Translations under genes and position numbers: made by a program
Source of the DNA: Clostridia bacterium
GTDB lineage: Bacteria > Bacillota > Clostridia > Oscillospirales > CAG-272
Assembly (NCBI GenBank): GCA_017462485.1
Contig: JAFTRA010000033.1
Location: forward strand, 1 to 38,740
DNA: 38,740 nt
Direction: 5' to 3'
Notes under the pieces: model-generated
What the model was told of the DNA's origin: nothing
The model's database searches: none
Seen by the model: the letters and a program-made list of their open reading frames with translations, nothing else
Part shown: positions 33,234 through 38,740 of the stretch, piece after piece
Position numbering within the stretch: position 1 is the stretch's first letter
Layout: each line of letters opens with the position of its first letter

Positions 33234-33310
33234 CACGCAGGCAAAAATATTTTTAAATATGCGGAAACAAAAAAGAAAGTAAGTTTTCCCCGCATTCTCA
33301 GTTGCTCGAA

Positions 33311-33381
33311 AAAAACGCACTAAAAACGACAGTCTCCCGCTTCTATGAAAAAGTAAAACTCTCGTTTTTTAGTGCGTTTTT
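33311..33381 (-). terminator. Long A/T-flanked hairpin after the GNAT gene
   Basis: AAAAACGCACTAAAAACGA (33311-33329) pairs with TCGTTTTTTAGTGCGTTTTT (33362-33381) over 19 bp with one bulge and a 32-base loop. It is 21 bases after the GNAT stop and can terminate in both directions, but the loop is unusually long for a terminator. Confidence 0.65.
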
Positions 33382-33401
33382 GCAAATGTATATTTACATT
33401 T

Positions 33402-33893
33402 TCAGTCAATCCGCTGATATGCAATCCTTTCTTCTCCATTTTCAAGATATATAATCCCACACTTCGCGAAGCCGCATTTTAAAAGAGCTCTTTGCATAGG
33501 AATATTATCTCTGTGCGTATCTATCTTGAGATTACCGCATTTTTCATAGGCAAAATCGAAGCAAAGCCTGCTAACCCCCTTGCCGTGTGACTTTTCGGAC
33601 ACTGCAATCCTGTGAATAACGCCGTAGGGCTCGTCATTCTTCCACGCACCGTCGTATATTTTTTTATACGTCCGGTCCTCTCCGAAGAAATATACGAAAA
33701 CTGCCATAAGCTCGCCACAGTCTTCCACCACGTAAAGCTGCCTGTTTTCAATATCTGAGCGTATCAATTCTTGACACGGATACCCATCTTTCCATTGCGT
33801 AGGGTTTCCCGCTGCCCTCATAAAGCTTCTCGCTTCCGAATAAATAGAGTCTATTTCTTCAAGCTCCGCAAAGCTCGCCAAACGAATTTCCAT
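33402..33893 (-). CDS. GNAT family N-acetyltransferase
   Basis: 163 residues covering a single GNAT fold: an N-terminal strand-helix (MEIRLASFAELEEIDSIYSEARSFMRAAGNPTQWKDGYP, the arrangement of small-molecule or peptide acetyltransferases in Firmicutes), IHRIAVSEKSHGKGVSRLCFDFAY as acetyl-CoA motif A, and IDTHRDNIPMQRALLKCGFAKCGIIYL as motif B. The substrate is unknown. Single-gene unit with its own promoter; cytoplasmic. Confidence 0.9.
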   Translation of the reverse strand: MEIRLASFAELEEIDSIYSEARSFMRAAGNPTQWKDGYPCQELIRSDIENRQLYVVEDCGELMAVFVYFFGEDRTYKKIYDGAWKNDEPYGVIHRIAVSEKSHGKGVSRLCFDFAYEKCGNLKIDTHRDNIPMQRALLKCGFAKCGIIYLENGEERIAYQRID

Positions 33894-33921
33894 ATTCTCC
33901 TCCGTTTTTATTCTTTCCTAT

Positions 33922-33950
33922 ATGATAACACTAATCAATATAGTTGTCAA
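33922..33950 (-). promoter_or_regulatory. Promoter of the GNAT gene
   Basis: Minus strand: TTGACA (33945-33950), 17 bases, TATCAT (33922-33927), 28 bases before the start codon and only 7 bases after the terminator stem of the upstream gene. Confidence 0.82.
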
Positions 33951-33990
33951 TACAAAAAACGAAGTGGATTATATTACATACCACTTCGTT
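33951..33990 (-). terminator. Terminator of the acyl-CoA synthetase gene
   Basis: A 10-bp stem (AACGAAGTGG at 33958-33967, CCACTTCGTT at 33981-33990) followed on the minus strand by TTTTTTG, 50 bases after the stop. Confidence 0.88.
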
Positions 33991-34040
33991 TTCCTTCTTT
34001 TTGTAAACTTTGGTTTTCTTTTTCGAGCCTATATATACTA

Positions 34041-35744
34041 TCAATCGATCGTCATATCAAGCTTGAATCTCATGATTTTTCTCAAGGTGTTCTTAGGGAA
34101 CTCTTCTTCTCTAACCTTGAGAACTCCTATTTTCTTATAGGGGACTGCGTTTCTGTTATAATCGTCAATATAGTCTTGAAAATGCTTCTTTATATCGGTG
34201 ATGCCGTTCTTTTCAATATAGTCTTTATCGGGATAGATTTCAGCAACTATCGCATTATACTCAAGACCTCTTTTGTTCTGCCCCTCGTAAACTATTATAT
34301 CGATGATACCGGGGGTGGCTATAAGGTCATTCTCAATTTCCTCGGGATATACGTTCTTACCGTTGGAGAGAATTATAAGATTCTTTTTTCTTCCGGTAAT
34401 ATAAAGAACGTTATTTTCATCAAGTCTTCCGTAGTCTCCCGTTTTAAAATATCCGTCCTCGGTTATAGCATCGCGAGTTGCCTCTTCGTTTTTATAATAG
34501 CCAAGCATTACGTTGGGACCCGTTACCCAGATTTCACCCTCTCCGTCTTCATTGGGAGAATCAATTATGACCTTGTCTATATCAATTACGTTTCCGACAC
34601 TGCCCTTGACTACGTTTTTGCTTCTGTTAACAGCGATAATAGGAGCGCACTCAGTGATGCCGTATCCATTGAGGGTTGAAATTCCAACTGACTTGAAGAA
34701 ATCAAGGATTTCAGCATTTATTGGGGCGCCGCCCGAGATTATCATTTTAACCTCGCCGCCAAACGCAGCGCGCACGGATTTGAAAAGCTTTTTTCTTACG
34801 TCAATACCCATCTTGCAAAGTAGGTTGCTTGCCTTTATCATAATCTTAAGAAGCTTCTCTTTACCCTGCTCCTTTACGGTTGCCTGAATTTTTCTGTAGA
34901 AGGTTTCAAGATAGAGAGGAACAAGCGCAAGGTGACCAGGCTTCTCATCTCTAAGCTCCTTCTGAATGTATCTTAGGCCCGCCGAAATATAAACCTCCGC
35001 GCCTATCATAGCATGACCAACGAAGGTAACCGACGAGCCGTAGGTATGATGAGGCGGAAGAACGCCGACGGTTTTATCGGTATAATCAAGATAAGGAGCA
35101 ACGTTAGAAATATCCGAGAGAATTGCGTTCTGGCTGAGCATAACGCCCTTACCCTCGCCCGTAGTACCCGAGGTGAAAACGAGAAGAGACATTTTATGAA
35201 CGTCAAGCTCGTTATTGAAGTAAGCGTCGGGATTCCCCGCAAAAAGCTCTCTTCCCTCTTCCACAAGAGCGTCAACACCAATTCCACTGCCCTTGCCGTA
35301 CATAACGATAGGCTCGGCAAGAAGATTGTTTGCTTCAGCTATTGACGTACCCTTTTCGCTTATATCCTCGTCTATGAACAAGAACGAGGCCTCCGCTCTG
35401 CTTGCCGTTTTTGCGAGCTCGTCTGCGTGCCAATCGCAGTCAAGAGGCACTATAACGCCTCCGGCGGAAAGAATAGAGAAATAAAGAATCGCCCACTCGT
35501 AAGAAAGCTTTCCTATAACTACGCAGTGCTTGTCCTTGCAGCCCATATCAAGAAGCTTCGAGGTGAGCGCGCGAACGTCGTCACGCAGAGCATTAAAGGT
35601 AATTCTCGTTACTTCAGGCTTATGGATATTTGCCCTAAATGAATACGCATTCTTTCCCGAATACTCTTCAGCCGCCCATTCAACAAGATGGCGGACATCT
35701 TTAAATTCGTGTTTTTCATGCAGCATATGATTTTTCATAGCCAT
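34041..35744 (-). CDS. AMP-forming acyl-CoA synthetase (AMP-binding)
   Basis: An adenylate-forming enzyme that activates a carboxylic acid, most likely a fatty acid, with ATP and CoA. Signatures: LLVFTSGTTGEGKGVMLSQ (A3 loop), STLNGYGITECAPI (A5), GYFKTGDYGRLDENN (A7), ITGRKKNLIILSNGKNVYPEEIE (A8), and PKNTLRKIMR with the catalytic Lys (A10). 567 aa, cytoplasmic or membrane-associated. The ATG at 35744 follows GGAG; a second ATG is at 35738. It has its own promoter and a structured leader of about 94 bases. Confidence 0.94.
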   Translation of the reverse strand: MAMKNHMLHEKHEFKDVRHLVEWAAEEYSGKNAYSFRANIHKPEVTRITFNALRDDVRALTSKLLDMGCKDKHCVVIGKLSYEWAILYFSILSAGGVIVPLDCDWHADELAKTASRAEASFLFIDEDISEKGTSIAEANNLLAEPIVMYGKGSGIGVDALVEEGRELFAGNPDAYFNNELDVHKMSLLVFTSGTTGEGKGVMLSQNAILSDISNVAPYLDYTDKTVGVLPPHHTYGSSVTFVGHAMIGAEVYISAGLRYIQKELRDEKPGHLALVPLYLETFYRKIQATVKEQGKEKLLKIMIKASNLLCKMGIDVRKKLFKSVRAAFGGEVKMIISGGAPINAEILDFFKSVGISTLNGYGITECAPIIAVNRSKNVVKGSVGNVIDIDKVIIDSPNEDGEGEIWVTGPNVMLGYYKNEEATRDAITEDGYFKTGDYGRLDENNVLYITGRKKNLIILSNGKNVYPEEIENDLIATPGIIDIIVYEGQNKRGLEYNAIVAEIYPDKDYIEKNGITDIKKHFQDYIDDYNRNAVPYKKIGVLKVREEEFPKNTLRKIMRFKLDMTID

Positions 35745-35749
35745 TTAAC

Positions 35750-35838
35750 TCCATTGTGTTTAGTAATCGCCGGCAGCGTAACGGTCGCTGTAAGACGCAA
35801 AGGTATTACGCTTTTACGTTACCGGCGACCTGCCGACC
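35750..35838 (-). promoter_or_regulatory. Structured leader of the acyl-CoA synthetase gene
   Basis: On the minus strand TCGCCGG-TAACG pairs with CGTTA-(CGCTG)-CCGGCGA, a 12-bp interrupted stem enclosing about 40 bases. It fills most of the leader and is far more GC-rich than its surroundings. It could be a riboswitch-like or protein-binding element, but I do not recognise the class. Confidence 0.45.
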
Positions 35839-35844
35839 TTTGAC

Positions 35845-35873
35845 ATTATAGCATAAAATCGTTGATTTGTCAA
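35845..35873 (-). promoter_or_regulatory. Promoter of the acyl-CoA synthetase gene
   Basis: Minus strand: TTGACA (35868-35873), 17 bases, TATAAT (35845-35850), a full consensus. Confidence 0.9.
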
Positions 35874-36050
35874 CAATTTTATTGTTTTAGACTTTCCGTT
35901 CTTAGTCCTGCCTCTTTAAAAAGTCAAATTCGTTTTCAAGAATTCATCGAAAATTACAATTTTTATGTTGTACCGTTATGGTAAAAAGCTTTGTTTTATA
36001 CCATTTTTAGAGCAATTTAGATTAAAATTTCTTTTTTTCATTTTTTGGGG

Positions 36051-36102
36051 TTGACATTTTTGTCTACATATGGTAGACTATAATCGTCTACAACATATAG
36101 AC
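36051..36102 (+). promoter_or_regulatory. BlaI-family promoter and two operator dyads
   Basis: TTGACA (36051-36056), 17 bases, TAGACT (36074-36079); TATAAT at 36079-36084 is an alternative -10 with poor spacing. Dyad 1, GTCTAC-ATATG-GTAGAC (36062-36078), covers the spacer and -10; dyad 2, GTCTAC-AACAT-ATAGAC (36086-36102), covers the transcription start. Their centres are 24 bp apart. The GTCTAC/TGTAGAC-type half-sites fit BlaI/MecI repressors. Confidence 0.85.
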
Positions 36103-36140
36103 TTGCAATTACTGCATTTATATAAATTACGGAGGTACAT

Positions 36141-36509
36141 ATGAAAGAATTAAAGCTTGGCGCCATCGAGGCTAGATTCGCGGATATAATATGGGCAAAC
36201 GCTCCTATAAGCACCGCCAACCTGACACAGCTTTCCGGGGAAGCGTTTGGGTGGAAAAGAACCACCACATACACCGTTCTTAAGCGTTTATCCGAAAAAG
36301 GAATATTTAAAAACGAAGGCGGAACGGTTTATACCATTATTTCAAAAGAAGAATTTTACTCAAAGCATAGTGAGGAAGTGGTCGAAGAAAGCTTTGGTGG
36401 CTCGCTTCCCGCATTTATTGCCGCATTCACTTCGAGAAAAAAACTCACGCAGAAGGAAATAGACGAAATCAAAGCTATGATTGACAAAATAGGCTCCTAT
36501 GACACTTAA
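36141..36509 (+). CDS. BlaI/MecI/CopY family repressor
   Basis: 122 residues. A winged helix in the first 75 (KLGAIEARFADIIWANAPISTANLTQLSGEAFGWKRTTTYTVLKRLSEKGIFKNEGGTVY) matches BlaI, followed by a helical dimerisation tail (FTSRKKLTQKEIDEIKAMIDKI). BlaI proteins repress until the partner membrane protease, activated by its ligand, causes their cleavage; the partner gene is 44 bases downstream. The two dyads in front suggest autorepression. Confidence 0.94.
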   Translation: MKELKLGAIEARFADIIWANAPISTANLTQLSGEAFGWKRTTTYTVLKRLSEKGIFKNEGGTVYTIISKEEFYSKHSEEVVEESFGGSLPAFIAAFTSRKKLTQKEIDEIKAMIDKIGSYDT

Positions 36510-36553
36510 GATAAGCTACATTCACGAATTATCCATAGACAAGAGGTATTCAT

Positions 36554-38503
36554 ATGGAAAAGATTTTTATATATCTTCTTAACGTCAGTATTTCGGCAGG
36601 CTTTTTAGTACTTGCGGTTTTACTATTTAGGCTTATTTTCAAAAAATCCCCAAAGTACATAAGCGTTATACTTTGGGGGCTGGTTGCAATAAGACTTATG
36701 ATTCCCGTAAGCATTGAAAGCAATTTCAGCTTAATCCCCAGCAAAGAAACTGTTCCCGGCGACATAGCGATGGAAAAACACCCTGCGATAGACAGCGGAA
36801 TACCTGCGGTTAATGAAATAGTCAATCCTATTATTTCATCATCATTAACCCCGAAGCCATACGAAAGCGCAAATCCGATTCAGATAACAACAGCAGTCAT
36901 TTCATTCATATGGATAATAGGTCTTATCCTTATGATATCTTATTTCGTATTAAGCTATATAGTCTTAAAAGGAAAAATGCGGGAGTCGGTGATATTATAT
37001 GAAAACGTGTACGTATCCGACAGAGCCGGCGTGCCTTTTATACTCGGAATATTGAAGCCTAAAATATATTTGCCGTCGGATTTAAAGGAGTGCGACCGTG
37101 ATTTTATAATATCTCATGAAGAGGCACATATATCACGGCTTGACCACCTATGGAAGCCGTTGGCATTCTTGATTTTATCGGTTTATTGGTTCAATCCTTT
37201 GATTTGGGTTGCTTATATCTTTCTATCAAGGGATATAGAGCTGGCCTGCGACGAGAAGGTTATGAGAAATTACGAAGAAAAGAAAAAAACGGAATACGCC
37301 GAAGCTCTTCTCAGGTGCAGTATGAAGACTCACGGTATTAAGGCTTGCCCTCTTGCTTTTGGGGAGGTTGGAGTTAAGCCGCGTATTCGAGCAATAGCCA
37401 ATTACACCAAGCCTGCCGTCGTAATTATTATTTTATCAATAATAGCAACGGTAATACTCGCCGCTTGCTTTTTAACCTACAAAAAATCCGATAAAAAGTC
37501 TATAAGCCCCGGAATTTATTATTCAAGAGGGGTCGTATATTCGGGTGAGAACAAAGAGTACGAGCAAAGCGAAAGCTTTCCTTTATTCATTTTTCTCGAT
37601 AACGGAACGTTAATGACTGAGAGCTATGATATAAAAAACAGCACGTTTACATCTCTTGGAGAACTGAATAAATGTTATCTTTCAAAAAAAGACTACCGTT
37701 CGCTTTTTGAAGGGAATTTTGGAATCGACTATCTCAGAGAAAGAAATGCCTCTGTATTCAAGATTGATTACACCTATGCCATAGACGGAATGGAGTGCGA
37801 CGAGCTGTACGTCTTTTTCACCGAAGACGAAGAAGTTTATCTCGGCATTTACACTTCCGAGAGTGCAATCAAGGTATTGTACCGCTTAAATATGAACGAG
37901 GCTCTTCCGACAAATTTTCTGCAAACTACTTACAGGGAAGCTTCGGACATAAACGAGGGCTTAAAGACTTCTTTGACAATCAATCCCGCGGATAACACCA
38001 TGGTAATTACATTCGGACTTTTCTCAAGCCACTCCCCTTTGTCCGGAACTTATGAATTCGAAAATGATTCTCTCATATTCACAGACAGACGAACCCCGGA
38101 GAATAAATGCGTATTTGACCTTAGCGGTGACTCGCTTATTTTTAATTTTGAAAAGTCAACCTTTGCCGCGGCAGAGGACGGCACCGAATTCAAACGTCAC
38201 TATCAGATTTATCCTGTTCCCGCAACGTCATTTTACGATTTGGGAGATGACGGAAGGTATGAATTGGTAAGCGTTCGCAGAAGTGAAATTGACGGCGAAT
38301 TCGCTTTGCTTTTTGAAGCGTACGCCCGAGGAGAAAAATTCAACAGCAGCAAAATTCCATTTGAAAAATACGACTATATAAATCTAGAGAAAGACAAAAG
38401 CGGCAATTTGATTTTAGTGTGTGAAAACAAAAACATGCTTCTAAAGACAGATAAATTTTACGTAGATTATTACGACGGAAAATTTATAATCACACGCAAA
38501 TAA
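36554..38503 (+). CDS. M56 (BlaR1-like) sensor metalloprotease with unrecognised ectodomain
   Basis: 649 residues. TM segments lie near 6-28, 36-52, 112-138 and 290-308. The M56 zinc protease domain lies between the last two, with SHEEAHISRLDHLW (H188-E-x-x-H192) and ELACDEKVM (E229/D233/E234 region). Residues 310-649 are extracytoplasmic and beta-rich. They contain no SxxK and none of the other penicillin-binding motifs of true BlaR1 sensors, so it should not sense beta-lactams by acylation. The ATG follows AAGAGG by seven bases. It probably triggers loss of the BlaI-like repressor upstream. No beta-lactamase or other target is in the window. Confidence 0.9.
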   Translation: MEKIFIYLLNVSISAGFLVLAVLLFRLIFKKSPKYISVILWGLVAIRLMIPVSIESNFSLIPSKETVPGDIAMEKHPAIDSGIPAVNEIVNPIISSSLTPKPYESANPIQITTAVISFIWIIGLILMISYFVLSYIVLKGKMRESVILYENVYVSDRAGVPFILGILKPKIYLPSDLKECDRDFIISHEEAHISRLDHLWKPLAFLILSVYWFNPLIWVAYIFLSRDIELACDEKVMRNYEEKKKTEYAEALLRCSMKTHGIKACPLAFGEVGVKPRIRAIANYTKPAVVIIILSIIATVILAACFLTYKKSDKKSISPGIYYSRGVVYSGENKEYEQSESFPLFIFLDNGTLMTESYDIKNSTFTSLGELNKCYLSKKDYRSLFEGNFGIDYLRERNASVFKIDYTYAIDGMECDELYVFFTEDEEVYLGIYTSESAIKVLYRLNMNEALPTNFLQTTYREASDINEGLKTSLTINPADNTMVITFGLFSSHSPLSGTYEFENDSLIFTDRRTPENKCVFDLSGDSLIFNFEKSTFAAAEDGTEFKRHYQIYPVPATSFYDLGDDGRYELVSVRRSEIDGEFALLFEAYARGEKFNSSKIPFEKYDYINLEKDKSGNLILVCENKNMLLKTDKFYVDYYDGKFIITRK

Positions 38504-38548
38504 TGCGTTTTTGCCAACTTTTGTTTGCAAAAATAAAAAGGAACAGAC

Positions 38549-38585
38549 TTTAGCGTGATACTCTTAACGGAGTATTCACGCTAAA
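38549..38585 (+). terminator. Hairpin at the end of the BlaI-M56 operon
   Basis: TTTAGCGTGATACTC (38549-38563) pairs with GAGTATTCACGCTAAA (38570-38585) over 15 bp with one bulged T. It has no T tract and runs directly into the hairpin repeat, just as the guaA hairpin does. Confidence 0.6.
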
Positions 38586-38740
38586 CTATGATTGCCCTTA
38601 CGGGCAAGTTATGAGTTGTGAGATACTTCGTATCGTTATGATTGGCTTCGCCAAGTTATAGGTTAGATGGGCAATCATATCATAACGCTTGCTATGCAAG
38701 CTCATAACAGTGAGCGAAAGCGAACCTCATAACTCTAAAC
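38584..38740. repeat. Hairpin-module repeat element, copy B
   Basis: It starts AACTATGATTGCC and reaches CTCATAACTCTAAAC exactly at the window end. Modules: TTGCCC-TTAC-GGGCAA, GATAC-TTC-GTATC, TTGGC-TTC-GCCAA, GCTTGC-TAT-GCAAGC and an imperfect GTGAGC-GAAA-GCGAAC, joined by GTTATGA on the left and TCATAAC on the right. The enclosing stem is ATGATTGCCC with GGGCAATCAT. Copy A has the same order with different stem sequences. In copy A the four-helix-bundle gene follows about 80 bases further on; the equivalent here is outside the window. Confidence 0.85.

Noticed and set aside
33771-34679. A 302-codon plus-strand frame opposite the acyl-CoA synthetase gene end.
   Set aside because: Antisense to a clear adenylate-forming enzyme, crosses a terminator and a promoter, and has no family features.
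36554-38503. True beta-lactam sensor BlaR1.
   Set aside because: The ectodomain has no SxxK or other penicillin-binding motifs and there is no beta-lactamase gene nearby.

Overview
This is a 38.7 kb stretch of chromosome from an anaerobic, saccharolytic Firmicute, most likely an uncultured gut Clostridia member. The evidence is a Firmicutes-type str operon with the long form of S12, near-consensus sigma-A promoters (TTGACA/17/TATAAT) before most genes, strong AGGAGG ribosome sites, a PerR-rubrerythrin pair, acetate kinase, and intracellular glycan enzymes (GH29 fucosidase, GH51 arabinofuranosidase). There is no rRNA, tRNA, CRISPR array, phage or transposase gene that I can recognise.

Layout. 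1-3545: the str operon on the minus strand (rpsL, rpsG, fusA, start of tuf) from one consensus promoter. 3658-6943: a minus-strand operon of response regulator, histidine kinase and a GNAT acetyltransferase. 7007-12818: an AraC regulator followed by a catabolic cluster (M55 D-aminopeptidase, sugar-phosphate isomerase/epimerase-like protein, glycosidase-like TIM barrel, FAD oxidoreductase). Two direct repeats 21 bp apart abut the -35 of the cluster promoter, the geometry expected for AraC activation. 12850-13957: perR-rbr with a PerR-like box over the -10. 13958-14671: an unexplained structured minus-strand transcript with a consensus promoter and a possible 34-residue peptide, then the guaA promoter.

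14672-16326: a GMP synthase lacking its glutaminase domain, then a repeat element built of small hairpins joined by GTTATGA/TCATAAC linkers, then a four-helix-bundle (S23-like) gene. 16700-18892: PadR/DUF1700/DUF4097 operon. 18949-22080: fucosidase divergent from an AraC regulator and an MFS transporter. 22189-26589: F420-0:glutamate ligase-like gene with a structured leader, MATE exporter, cysteine desulfidase-like gene and a long hairpin. 26655-29094: GH51 arabinofuranosidase convergent with a PH-domain membrane protein. 29158-33233: a minus-strand operon of NUDIX, CvpA-like, ackA and greA. 33402-35873: GNAT, then an AMP-forming acyl-CoA synthetase with a structured leader. 36051-38503: BlaI-type repressor with two operator dyads, and an M56 sensor protease with an unrecognised ectodomain. 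38584-38740: a second copy of the hairpin repeat, running to the window end.

The strongest candidate for something undescribed is the hairpin-module repeat with its four-helix-bundle gene. The two copies keep the linkers but exchange both sides of the stems together, i.e. they covary. The second is the structured transcript at about 14040-14423. Two residue changes also stand out: a Gly-to-Val change in the EF-Tu P-loop at the very left edge, and Arg at the S12 position where K88R is known to give streptomycin resistance. Both window ends fall in sequence that is often multicopy (tuf, and the repeat), so the window may be a whole contig broken at repeats, and the EF-Tu change could be an end artefact.
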